Assembly: GCA_034509925.1 (NCBI GenBank)
Contig: CM067533.1
Coordinates: 5,470,035-5,534,034 of the forward strand
DNA: 64,000 nucleotides
Direction of reading: 5' to 3'
Source of the DNA: Hirudinaria manillensis
Lineage: Eukaryota > Annelida > Clitellata > Hirudinida > Hirudinidae
The number at the start of each line of letters is the position of its first letter. Position 1 is the stretch's first letter. Position numbers and translations under genes: made by a program. Below, piece after piece: positions 35,596-48,300 of the stretch. The notes beneath the pieces are model-generated. The model made no database searches, was not told the origin of the DNA, and saw only the letters and a list, made by a program, of their open reading frames with translations.

Positions 35596-37481
35596 TCAAC
35601 AATTTTTTAAGCACATCTCAACGTAGGCTTCCACTTCTCTGAGAGTTGACGGCTCGATGGTATCGAAATTTAGCTCTATCTCATCAATGCCGGAATACGT
35701 CAATGAAGAATCCCTTGATTCTAGAAATCTAACAATTTCTCCCAGATCGTATTCTTGAAAGTTAATGCACGTTAAATTTGTATTCCCAATAATAAAAAAA
35801 AACAGTGATAGATTAAATTCGATTTGGTATATCTCTGCAAGACCTTAACTAAAAATATTGCAAGAAACAATCTCAATTAACACCCACCAGGAAGCCTGTA
35901 GATGTCCAGACCGAGTTGTCTCTTTTCCTCGTAAGTCATCGGCTTGCTGTTGCCCCCTCCACTGCTGTCAGTGATAAACTTCTCCTGCGTTGAAGAATGC
36001 ACTTGTTGCAGACTGTTGCGCTGTTGTAGACTGTTGATGGATTGTTGGCCCAACATCTGGTCGCTTGAATTTTGCAGATAGTGATGCTTTGACAATTCCT
36101 TGTCATTGTTTGGCAAACTTTTGTTTGAAGCATCCATGACGTTTTGACCACAAAATTGCTCCGTGGTATAATTTTGTTGGTTTTTTGTAGGAGATTTTTC
36201 TTCTCCTTTCTTATTTTGTGATTTCAGGACATGTTCTTTAGTCAACCAATCCAATTCTTCTTGAATAGTTTTGAGCTTTGTTGTTAAAAAATAATTTTGG
36301 CCTCAATTAAACGGAATGAAGATGACGATAATAATAAAAGCAGTGATATTGACAAAGTGAATTTATATAGCACCATAAGGGTGGGCATATGGAGTGTTTA
36401 GATCATTTATGAATTGAAGTCTCACACAAGCGCTTTGTGGCAGGATCGCCACCCCACCCGCACTCCGAACATTAAAGTTTATATATTAATAGTCTGCTCA
36501 CGTGATCACCCAATGGCATAACTAGATCAAGGAGTTAAGGTAGAAACAGTAAAAGATAAAAACCTGTTCGTGAAGCTCCTTGAGCCTCCTCTCTCGCTCC
36601 TCCTCGCCATTGTTTCCGTCGTCGTTTGTCTCTTCAAATCGGGACTGAAAGTTTGATCCAACCTTTGTTTCCAAAAGGGCTTCATTCGTCTGAGGTTGAC
36701 CATGCATCGGTATGTGTGCACACGTGATCTCTAAACCGTCCTGTTCGTGCAGAACATTGGATAAATGTGGTAAACAGACTTAACGATCCACCAATGTATT
36801 GGAAGATCTAGAACATTTTGGCGTGGAAGAGGGAACAAAGTTTGGAAAAAGGCAAGCAATTTAACGACGGGAATTGTCAAGGTCGAGTTAAGCGTATGAA
36901 ATTATTAAATTCTATTTATTTCTATTAAGCCTCGACCTGTCGCAAAACTCGAAAAACGAGTGGGTTCGATTGATGCTGACTACAAGCATATTCAACTTTA
37001 ACATTTTGTAAATTTTGAATAAAAATTAGTTATGCAAATTAAATCCTCTCTAAAATAAACAAAATATTGACCTTATTGAGTGTCCCTGCATCCAATGGTG
37101 CCGTTATGAGTTCCTGATCATCTGGGCTCTCAGGCCGCCAGACGGGCCAAACACATACCTGTATCAAACAAACATATCGCCTAAGTTCGACAAGTTCATT
37201 GCTTTATAAAGCACTTCTATCTTGAAACGTGATCATGTTAATTATAATTTATTATGCTTAAGATACTATAATCAAGAATACAAATACAAGGTGGGATTCT
37301 CGATTGCTCGAAATTAGCCTAAACTTGGATCTAATGTACAATTCAGTTTTATAAAACAATCAAAATTCGCAGAATCCAGAAGTCTGACTTGACTTACAGC
37401 CAATTTTTTAAGGGTCTCCTCGCAATTCTTTAGTAGGGTCATCCTAAGAACCACCGGCGAAGTATGGCAGGGTACACCCAT
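35596..37481 (-). CDS. Truncated BET-family copy, ET domain retained
   Basis: Five exons keep the positions and phases of the complete BET gene at 18.8-24.1 kb: 37398-37481, 37072-37158, 36564-36740, 35888-36275 and 35596-35753, giving 297 residues. The first exon is a decayed remnant of the exon before bromodomain 2 (MTLLKNCEETLKKLA). The next is a damaged half-bromodomain in which WPF became WPV and PMDLGT became PLDAGT. The exon holding the acetyl-lysine Asn (CYRYN) is absent, as is all of bromodomain 1. The C-terminal parts are well kept: [32 protein letters not shown] and an ET domain (RDSSLTYSGIDEIELNFDTI, STLREVEAYVEMCLK) that stops immediately afterwards, so the SEED tail is missing. 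It is either a decaying duplicate or a bromodomain-less ET protein. Every splice phase and frame is intact, which favours recent loss or function. Confidence 0.75.
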
Positions 37482-37987
37482 TTTGATAGCGGATCAGCAA
37501 ATTAGAAAGAATATGAACATTAATTTACAAATTAATTCAACTTTTTAAAACACGCTTTTCCAATAATATATACATATATATGTATTTTCTAGTTCAATAT
37601 TTCATAGATATTAATTTTATTCATTTTATAGAAAGTAACATTTGTGTAAATTTGAAATATTTTGAATAATATTCAGAGGATATTCAATTAGTTGGAATTA
37701 GTTTTTCACTTGTAAATATAAACGTATTGTTGTGGGCTGATTTTTTTAGGTTAAACTACTCCCAAGACTATTACGTAAAGAATATAATTATGAATAACGT
37801 TTGTCAGAGCTATCCAATAGATTCGATCTAAGCATGGAGGATTCAGGCTAAGTATAATAATGGAATTGTTCAAGCGTGCCGTATTCTAAAAATAACGCCA
37901 CATGAATCACACAAGCATGTCTAATTTAGATTCCAGGACCTAACCCAAAGATTGGACTTCAGCGAAAGTTGACTTTATTTCGAGAAA

Positions 37988-39491
37988 ATGGTCATAAGGT
38001 TACTTAAATCTTTGTTTCTGCTCTTGGCTCTGACATGTTCCATTTCGTTCCAACAGTCAAGTAATGAGTTTTCTGATATTATTTATCATTTCTTGTCAGT
38101 CTTAAAATACATAACATTTGGTTTAATTGTTAAGATAAATGTAAGAATGTCATTATCGTCACAAACGCGGTTGCGGAAGGCACTGAGAAATTGTTGGACA
38201 TCCAAATCTCCTCCGAAGGATGTAAACAGTACTGCCTTTTCAATGGAACGTGTAAAATAGCTTCCTGGGATAGCATTTCCGGAACTTGTTCCATGTACTC
38301 TGGAATTGTGAAGAAGATTTCTTCCGTAGAAGATTCCGAGACCTACATGATTTCAGAAGATAATTCTTGTTAGTATTACTTATCTGTTAAGGATCAAAAT
38401 GTGAATTTGTGTTGTTCCCCAAATATCAGGGATAAATGGCTAACGGTCTCAATTTTATTTTGTAATTTGTGAATGATGAATTTGTCATATAGAACATTCA
38501 TTTCATAATAATTACTTCATACGAATTAATATCTAAAACATTACAGACTTTTAAAATTAGGGTTACAGATAAATTCTGATGAAAAGTCGTATGTTAATGA
38601 ATTATATGTTTGCCTCCCGTAGGTACATGTAGCAATTCCAATGCCAACGAATGGAGCCCAATCGAATCCGCGGTGTCGATTAAAAGAATGGCTTTGGAGC
38701 CAATAAACACGACGGATATAACGAGATGTGTGGAGGAAAGTTTGAGATTAAACAGTGGTTTTGTATTTGACTTCGGCGCTCCTCCGAAATGTTTTCGAAT
38801 CACGGGATATGGGACTAGCAACAACATCTTCTCACAACTAACGTATATTTACTTGAAAGACAATATTTTCTTTTCTCAATGTTCAGTGAATTCAAACGGG
38901 TTCACGCCACCACCAAGTAACAAGTTTACCTCTTGATAGAATTGATTCTTGTTGCATTATGAATTTTTATAAATTGATTTGAATTGGGCGGTTTCTCTAG
39001 AGAATAAACATACGTTTAAACAATTTCGACCTGATTAATTCGTAATGAAAATGTGCAATCCTTATTTTCCTCCCTATTCTCTTTTTTAAGATCCACCAAA
39101 TCATGATCCAACCACAACTTTGTCTTCCTTCCAGGCACAAATGCTACGATGGGGTGAGTTTTATCCAATAATTTCTTAACACTTGAAATTCCAAATGATA
39201 TGTTCTTTAGATTATCGTCCTCTGGCGTTGAGGCCAGCTTACATAGTCCTTGTGGGTCTTGGAGGAGCTTGCCTGTTGATGACGGGAGTGGCCGTGCTGG
39301 CTCTTTGTCAGGGAAAGTTAGGGGGTGGCGGTAGAACGAGCAGAAAGATGAATTACTCCGAAGGTAGTACGGAACCGGTCGAAGTTCACAACCACGCGTA
39401 CGACAGCGAGGCAAAAATTCCTGACGAAAGCGTTGATTTAACTCTCCCTCAGCAAGGAGAATATTACGACAGAACGGAAGTAATGGACTGA
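37988..39491 (+). CDS. Type I membrane protein with PAN-like ectodomain
   Basis: Five exons, 37988-38060, 38180-38368, 38623-38916, 39091-39153 and 39211-39491, join in phase to 299 residues. A signal peptide (MVIRLLKSLFLLLALTCSIS) is followed by a Cys-patterned segment resembling a PAN/apple fold (SSEGCKQYCLFNGTCKIASW, then GTCSMYSG). A second region with further Cys and N-glycosylation sites contains FVFDFGAPPKCFRITGYG. A Pro/Thr stalk (PPNHDPTTTLSSF) leads to one membrane segment (IVLVGLGGACLLMTGVAVLA) and a cytoplasmic tail of about 60 residues. The PAN label rests on the Cys spacing only. Adhesion or recognition is plausible from topology; the role is unknown. The gene runs divergently from the truncated BET copy, with about 500 bases between starts. 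Confidence 0.8.
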
Positions 39492-42267
39492 AGAGATATT
39501 TCTAGTTGCAATATTTGATGATGTACGACTTGTGTACATCACTTTACACTTCTCGTTCGTCTTTCTGCCAAAGATCTTGTTTTTTAATCACTTTTTGAAA
39601 TGATGCCTGTGCATAAAAATTAGAATAATTATAACATAATTTTGCGTGAAGGTTCAAACACAATACCATGCTTCTAGATTAAATGCTTAAATTAAAACAA
39701 GTGCCTAAGTATGAAATTTAAACATTTAAACTGTTTATTGGTGCTTTTTGAATAAAATATTATATAAATCCAATTGCAAAGGATTGACTACAAAGTGTTA
39801 ATAAACTTTAGACTTACGAAGCACAAGAATTGTGAAGCATCACGAGGAAAGAATAGAACAAGCTGGTTCCCTTAACTTAAGACATTTTTAACTTTAAATT
39901 TAACTTTAAAGACATTTTTGCTTAAAATTTTAAGTGGAAAATTATTATAAATTTAAATAAAAAATCTCTTCAATTGAATCGACTTAGTTTGTTAACAATT
40001 ATTGATCAGATGAATAAAGAAATTGGGTCGATGGTAGTTTCAACTTGTAATTCTATACCTGAACAGAACATGGCTGAACAGAAGTCGCTCAATAAATTAA
40101 CTTTTAACTATTTCATAGGCTTGAAAATCTCTCGATTTCTACATGAACTCCGCCCATCAATAGGCAAACAACCTTTAATAATTAAGATTTAATTATAACA
40201 ACTCAATTAATGATCCAATTCAATTGGACGATAACGTGGAATTTGATTCACCATAGTAAACAGTTGAAATTAAAAACAATTTTCTCTTTGAATTTTTCCG
40301 AAACTCTTCCGAAACCAAAAATCACTTCCAAGTTCAGAGATTGATTTTATGGAATCCATTGTTGTTCACTTCCCCTCAGGTCTTCATTCGAAGGAAAACG
40401 TCGATGAATGGAAACGAATTCATCACCTTTTGTCAGTTTTTAACTTTTAACCAATATAATAAATAAACAAAATATTACAAAACTTAATATTATTTTCATC
40501 TGAAAATCTAAATCTGAACAAAGCTCAAAGTTAACAGCTCCAAAATATTTTTTACAGCTGGAATGTAAGAAAAATACGAGTAAGCTACCAATTTATAGCC
40601 GCATGCTGGAGGTGTATTCCTTTCTTGTATTCGTTTGGAAATTTTTTAAAAACCATTACTTAAGGCAAGCCAAGTCGGTCCTCGAATATTTCGAATATTA
40701 AGTTCTCGGCAAATATTAATTTCAAAATGTAATGGCAAATAGATTTCTTTATCAGCGGAGAATCGTTTGTCGTTTCAACCTATTAATTCGTAAATTAATT
40801 ATTTAATTCGTATATTTATTAACTCCTATTAATTATTATTTATTTAATTAATTCGTATTAATTATTAATACGACAATTCTGAGAAATGAACTTTTCCTAA
40901 TAATTATCGGAGTTGAACATTAAGATTTAAAACCTAAATTCTGTTTCATTTGTTTGATGATCATATAAGCTGGAAAACAAAATCTAATTTTACTAAATAA
41001 TCTTAAAAGTATATAAATTAATCTTTGTTATCAATTGATAATCAATTGCCTGAAAAAATACATGCCCAAATCACTGGATGTTTTCACGTAGAAGCGAGCA
41101 CTCCCACATTTTTCAGCCAAACACCTGGTTGATTCTGATACGAAAGGAAAAAAAGCAGGCCATCAACAATCATATAAGTTAAATTTGCTTCCCTTCAAAC
41201 TTGTAATAATTTTAAAAATCTGATCAACTCCACAGATGTAAATGAATTATAAGCAGCAAAACATTACGTTTATGATCGTAAAATGCTTGCGAACGGCAAT
41301 GAGATTGCTCTAGAGAGTAAAATAAAAACTAAATCAAAGTATTGAAAAAGTAGTCAAGCAGTCAGAAGTAGGTAAACGTTTTTCATTTCAGTTTATCTGA
41401 TTTATTTTGATGCGATATTGGCATTTGTATTTGTGTTATTGAAGCGTTTCACACTCGTGAAAAATTCCATTTGATAATTAAATCGATAAAACCACCCTTC
41501 CAACCCCCAAAAAAAAAATCTAAAACGAGGGCGCTAAACAAACCTCCTGCTAATCTGAGAAGATGTCTTTGCAGCTGTACATACGAATGAAACGTGTCCA
41601 GAAAAGTCATGATGAGAATTGAGTGCGGCATTCCCTTGTTTACAAATTGCCGGCTTGTCCTATCCTGCTATCCCGTCTCGGGGTCTCCACCAAAAATGAG
41701 AAAGTCCGAAGCCTTATTGCTTATCGACTTCACGGACTTCACGACCCCAACCTCTAAGAGAGAATCATCCAACCAATCCGAGCACTAATTGAGAGCATAT
41801 AAACTCCTTTTTAAGCAAACACCTTTGTTGTGCAGATAAATCCTCACTTCGTTCCTTCAGTGTATATCAGCATTTTTATTATTTGCTAATTGTATTTTTT
41901 ATTCTTTTATTTTCTGTTTCAGTTTTTTTTTTTATTGTTTCCTTATGGATTGATACCTTGGAAGAAAACCGCATTTGAATATCCCCATGAATCTAACACG
42001 TGGATTTGCTGACTGTTGATCATGTCCTAACAATTAATTAACTGTAACTTCTGACCGATAAAATCGATAACTTGTATCCTCTTTCATTTTATCAAAATTA
42101 TTAATATAGTATTCCATATAAAGTCACGTTAATACCTTCTATCGCTACGTCAGCTGTCGATTAACTGAAAATATTATTTCTAAAAAAGATGGAAAACAAT
42201 CTCGGCACCCGATAGAAATTAGAAATGAAGTTTTTAATTCGAGTGTGAGAATCGGGGACGCTAGGAG

Positions 42268-42282
42268 CATTTATATAGCGCT
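42268..42282 (-). repeat. Copy of SINE-like tail motif AGCGCTATATAAATG
   Basis: Exact 15-base reverse-complement match to 57187-57201. The surrounding sequence does not obviously match further by eye. Confidence 0.5.
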
Positions 42283-42667
42283 GTTTCAGCGACGTTTTGT
42301 GGCTACGCAAGGCGGCTAGCGAAGCGAGAGCGACAAACGACGACCGCGGCTTCTGTAGTCGTTTACAGAAACGCCGTTCATTCGACCTACGAGGCGAATT
42401 AGAGACATTCTTCGGCAAAAAAGGATAAAATGATTCGAACCCAGAATGTTCGAAGCCTTTTTAACTTCTCAACAACGTACTTGTTAACCTTCAAAGTCCA
42501 GACGATGGTGTTTTTCGTGGGAGGACGTCTACAAAGAGAAACAAAAAAAATTCTATATCTTTTTATAATTTTTATTATTTGCTTATTTGCTTCCCTCTGC
42601 CGATTAACAAGATAGCCACTAATAATTAGCACAAGGAGAAAATAAATAAATAAATAAACAAACAACA

Positions 42668-42669
42668 AC

Positions 42670-42716
<47 letters not shown>

Positions 42717-42723
42717 TAATAAC

Positions 42724-42788
<65 letters not shown>
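42668..42788. repeat. (AAT)n microsatellite
   Basis: About 120 bases of AAT/AAC trinucleotide repeat. Poly-Leu and poly-Tyr frames across it are artefacts. Confidence 0.97.
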
Positions 42789-42795
<7 letters not shown>

Positions 42796-45253
42796 AATAG
42801 GCAGAATACCTTAGGAGGGAAATACATTTACTCGTGTAACGATCGGTCAAGGGAGGAAATAAAATGGCGCGTTTGAGAGAAAGGAGCTCATTAGGACCCT
42901 CGGTAACGCAGCGTACTTTTCGAGTCTGAAAATCGTGGCTACGAACGAGGGAAAGGTGAAACAAGACGAAAGTGATTACAATCGCCAGACAGGGAAGGCG
43001 CCAGTCAGAGAAACGAGCAGACGTTTCGAAACAGCGGGACGCATACGAAAGAAGGTTCCGATCCTCGTTTTGATTTCTTCATCGCGTTCGATTTCGAAGG
43101 TGAGAGTGACTTGCGTCAGTCGATTAGGCCGGCAATTTCCCTTTCTTATTGCCGTGCTATGGTCTGCTTTCTGTCTCGTGCTAGGACCGCCTTTTGAAGA
43201 CGCTCTCCGAGAATTATTTGAGCGAATTGATGCGCAATTTTACTTCCTGATTCCTAGAGATTTTTTTCGGATTCACACGAGGACATTCTTACGGATTAGT
43301 TGAACGAGTAGTGGAGTGATATCTTCACGACTTGAAACTTGTTTCAGAGTCTGTAATTAATGACAATCGTACGAGAAGCTTTCAGTTTCAGGCAGACATT
43401 TCAGGCCGACCGAAAGTTCCTTGGACCGAAGGCGCATAATCAGATGTGCGTCCTGAGATAATTCAGGGCCAGTTTTATCAGACCAGACTAAAGCGCGAAG
43501 TGCCATCGAAAAATAGCATTCGCGAGCGTTCCTGCGAAAGGGGATTATTTTTTTTTCTGATTTTATCGAGCATTTTGCGATTATTCGGCAAGAATTAGGA
43601 TCGACATTCTAGGACTCCGTGAATTAATGACAGTCAATAAGACAGGATTTCAAGTGGTTTCGTAACATTGTCTCCGTACAGAAAAAAAAAGGATGATAAA
43701 TCGTGAGGGTGAAAAAAAGGGTTGAGAGAGAGAGAGAAAAGGGGGAAAGAGGAGAAGGAGACTCGCGAGAGGACAATGGGCGTGGGTGCTACGTTCACTC
43801 ACTTCCTCATCAAATGTCGAATCGAATTTCTTTCTTTAAAAGCGTCTCTGACTCGTACGAATTCCTGCGCTCGGATACCTCGGAAGATCCGCCCGGCAAT
43901 CCAGTCGGAGATGACCACGTCCTTCGTGTAATCCTCGTGGGAATCTATTGAGGTTTTAAACTTATACTTCTCGACGGGTTTGCGTACGGCGGCCTCAAGT
44001 TTTATAGCTCAGAGGAAGCCAACCTAACCTATCTAATCGGAGGTAGGTGATATCATTCTGTATGCGATATCTGGCCTATTGTAGACAAACAACGAACGCG
44101 CTTCGCCGGCCTTGTTTACGGGCTGCAGTAAATAGATGTGAAACAATTGAATTTATTTCAGGTCATTACTCTGCAAGTTCAATTATTTCAATTATTTAGC
44201 TGAAGGAATGTTCGTTATTAATTATTTTAATCGTCCCCTAATTAACTCCAATGGAGCTCGAGTGGCGCCGTCGTACACAAGGGCGAGCTCCGCGTATGAT
44301 GGCGAAGCCCTTCCATTATCTTTTTAACCGGCATCGTAATCATCACCACGTCCCGGATTCGCTGATCATGCAACGTGGGGGGCGCATAACTGCGCATGCG
44401 CGGAAGTGTTTCCGCCTGGCGTTCATGATGCGCATGTAAAAACGGAGCTTTTCCTCTCCTACTTGATTTTTCGTGAAGCGACCGAAACAGCCAAAACTCG
44501 AAAGTCGTGGAAATCGTTTGCTTTTGTTTACCCCGAATTGGCTCGGATTGCCTACCCTCGACCCTCGAGTTACCAGCAAAGGTCCTGTCCTGTCTCGTAT
44601 TATAGACGCGAGGAGAGTGGCTTTTTATTTATTCAAATGAGCTACTCACATGCCTTGAACATTAGAGAGGCGCCCGACACGCCAAGTTATTAGGAGCGCA
44701 TCGAATCGCATGTTTCTGAAGGCCTTGTTTGCACAATCTGCCCGACAGGGTTTCGTAGTGTCGGAGTAGTTGCTGCTCTCGTAGTAGCCGTTGCGGTGGC
44801 TGCAGTTATCGAAGCTAGCCGCTGCGGTGGGTGTGGTTATCGTACTAGCCGTAGTAGTTGTTTTAGTTGCCGATATTCTCTCTCGTCGCACGAGTGCTAG
44901 TAATTGCTTTCTATAAAAAGTGCACTTTCGGCTCCATGTTGGAGAGAGATTCGCGTCCCTAGACGGAGCTTCTTTCTATATTTTTTTGGTCGTCTTAGGT
45001 TGTCGGTACTATTATCATCATCATCATCATCATGAGCAGCAGCAAGGGTTTAATTAACCAGGTCTGAATGGCTTACCGCTCTCGTCCTGAGCTTTGAAGT
45101 GCTTGCACATTCAAAGAAACGGGAAACGAATGATTGCGGCCGAAAAATGTCGTCTCTATGCAAAACAATGGACTTGATTTTCTCTTTTCTCTCGGCCGAT
45201 GTTACCACCTGACTTGTGTTTGATTAAAACTTATCTTTCAGCCGCGAGACTGC

Positions 45254-45361
45254 ATGAATGAAGAAGCGAAGAAAGAAGAACCGTCCGATCAAGGACCTCC
45301 AAGGTCAAACCGACTCGAATTTTCACCGACAGCAACTTCCAACAACTGGAGCGGACGGTAA
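45254..45361 (+). promoter_or_regulatory. Overlapping upstream ORF at SAND-gene start
   Basis: An ATG four bases before the SAND-gene ATG opens a 35-codon frame in another phase, ending at 45361. The arrangement ATGAATG places two starts almost on top of each other, so initiation at the first would suppress the main product. Confidence 0.45.
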
Positions 45362-48300
45362 CTCGAAAGCGACGGCGTTATCAGATGGCGGAGTGGATGA
45401 CGAGTCGACCATGGAAGGCTACGACACTGAAGGCTATCGACAACTACAATCGTCGAATGAATCGAATCTAAATGACCGTGACGTCATCGATACTACAGAT
45501 GATAAGCGCCCCACTTCTCCTGACAAATGCATGCCTTTAGGATCTAATGATAGCGCGACGAAAAAACGAAAAGAACCCAAAAACAAACAAAAGCCAAAAC
45601 CAGGGGAACAGACGACGAAATCCAGAAAACGAGGTCGACCTCCCAAGATTCGAGTTTCGGACGCCGAAAAGGCTGAATGCGTTCCGCTCGTCGACCGGGA
45701 AACGGATGCGGAGGAGCGTTGCAAGAAACAGTGCCTCGGTTGGTCCTTGGAGGATGGTGGCAGGAATTTCTTGATATCGGAAGCAAAGTCCTACGGCGAG
45801 TGGAACGACAGTCGTCGGCAGACTGAAACTACGGGAGTCACGGATTCGAATTCCTTGCCGACTGACATCGACCTACAACACCGCACTCCGTCGTACAAAC
45901 TCGCAGAAAACTTCGGAACGTTCCAGATTAAGCAGAACCCTTTCGCGCAGTGCACGTCGGCGAAAGACAAGGAGAACAACTTGACCAGGATGGACGCGAA
46001 CGCAGGCAACGTCATCGAAATCGTCTGCGGACCAAACCGCGGTCTCATGTACCTCTCGAGGTTAAGTCTTGCCACCGGCGAGAGATGCAAGACAAAGTGC
46101 ATTCACTTCAACGACCGGTGGTGGACGCCGAGCGAGTTTCAGATGACCAGTGGCAGGGGAGCGGCCAAAGACTGGAAGAGGACCATCAGACACGGTGACA
46201 AATGCCTCAAGGCTCTGCTGGAAAGCGGTACTTTAAAACTCAACCTGTGCAACAAAAATGCCTGCTTCTGCGAATCATGCTGCAGGGTCTACAATCCCGC
46301 TAACGACGACTCGACCAAGATGCCATCTCTAACTGTGAGTTCGTCTTTTTTTTTCCTGTGAAATATTTCATGCGCTCGCATTTTGCTCGATGATCACGAC
46401 ATCTGAGAGCGACAGAAAGAGCCGGGTGGCATGGGTCCCTCGTGGGTTTCAGAACGACGCTCGAGAGCCCCAGGCACTCGGGAGAGACGCCTACGTTCTC
46501 TGCGCTGCGACTTCGTCTTGATGTATTGCTCCTAACGCGTATGTGCGCCAGACACCGCTTCGAAGATGGGCGCTAATTGTGTTTATAAGGACAGTTTGAC
46601 GTGACAACGCGACTTTCTACCTGTGTAACTGAGTTGGTTTCACGGCTAGAATTCTTTTCACCGCGATTCTGTGCACTTTGCGCATTTCCTTGCAGAGTCG
46701 TTCGAGATATTTTTACGAATCAATATCATCCATCGGACATTCGTGAGAACTCTCCTCCCTTTTCAGCAATCCTACTGCACTTTTGTCGTTGATCGTTCGT
46801 TCGTTCTTGAATCGAATCTCCGACGATGAGAATTTTTTTTATGCTTTTTTGTCGATAATTCTGGCGACCTGAGAAATTGGTCGAAAGATTTTTTTCAATT
46901 TTAATTTACAAGGCCGTCTCAGGAGCTGCCGATTAATATATAATTTTTTTTAATCTATCATTTCTGAATTAATTAAATTACTAAATCCACGCTTCTGTGG
47001 ACTGAGAAAGTAGACGGTTTCAACAGTTTGTGTCTCTAGCAGTCTAGAGTCTAATTATACTTTCTAATGACCGGCAGAAAATCATTTCAAGCGATGCAAG
47101 CTCTTTTCAGTATTTACGGATGGATTTCCGAAATCTTTGGAAACGATGCGAGACTTTTAAAGCGAGCAGATGCGATAAAATTCCGAATTTCGTTTGCGAT
47201 TGCGAACCTAGTTTGGCTCTCTTAATCAGTCGAGTAGCGATTCCTATGGAGCCGTGTTTATATCCTTTCTAAACGAACTCTCTACATTCGCCGAGGGCAT
47301 TATTTTACGCGCCCCGAGTACGAGATCCGATAAAAATAATCCACTTATTATTTTAAACCTGGCATTTCGGACGAAAGGAATTGCTATCTGCCTCTGTTTT
47401 ACAGCATCTCGATATTCTCGAGACTGGACTTTGTTGTTCGTAAAACAAGATCGAGTAGGAGAAAGAGAGAGAGAGAGAGAGAACGAACGAACGAACGACT
47501 CTGTGTGCTGTGGGCCAAAAGTTGGCGCGAACGATTGAGTTACATAAGAGGAGCGACCTGCGTTATTTCACGAGCTCCTAAATTTTCCAATCCTCCGACT
47601 GCCAAGCGAACCTCCTGCTCGGCTCTTACTTCTTTGGAAGCACACCTACCCGTCTCAGGGGAGTCGTCGATAGAATTTATTTCGTTGAACTTTAACCTCG
47701 GACCGCTGAGGAGAACCGGTCGACGGTCGGCCGGGAAGGTTTGATCGGAGACCGAAAGAGAATCGAGAGCCATTTTCAGTCTCGACCTTCCTTCTCTTGC
47801 GTGTTGCATCGTGAGTCACTCGGCGTAAACATTTTACATCGCACGCTGTTGCGGCTCCCCTTCCGACATCGAGCGTACGAGGAGCCACCGCCGGTAGCAT
47901 TCACGGTCGATTGTCGGAAAATCTGCGCCGGGAGACGCGAGGATTGAGCGTCTCCACCGTGTTTCATCCATCAATTATCTCACGCTTTTTCCAGTTTCGC
48001 TACTCGCCGAGGGTTCTGTCGAGGTGCAAGGGATTCGAATGAGTTTTGGATTCGCCAGATATTCTCGATAGGTTTTTCGCTTTAAGACCAGCGATTGAAT
48101 TGTTTAATTAATTTATTATTTATAATTAAACTAATACTAGTACTCAATTAATTAGTACTAGGATGTCTTGATAGATAGCAACAAAAGCATACGATTTATG
48201 ATGACGACGACGACGATGGTGATGGTAGTTTTTGAACTTGAAGTCACCAACGAGAAAGTACTTCCTGAACGTCAGATGTTCAATTCTCTAAAGATATTCC

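Larger units (their letters stand above)
39492..45257. other. 5.8 kb intergenic and probable SAND-gene 5' region
   Basis: From 39.5 to about 42.2 kb the DNA is AT-rich and I see no exons. From about 42.2 kb rightward CpG content rises sharply. The CpG-rich block, a good donor context at about 43100 (CGAAG/GTGAGAG) and an acceptor just before 45241 suggest a non-coding first exon of the SAND gene near 42.8-43.1 kb with a 2.1 kb intron. This is inference. An AAT array lies at 42668-42788. Confidence 0.45.
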
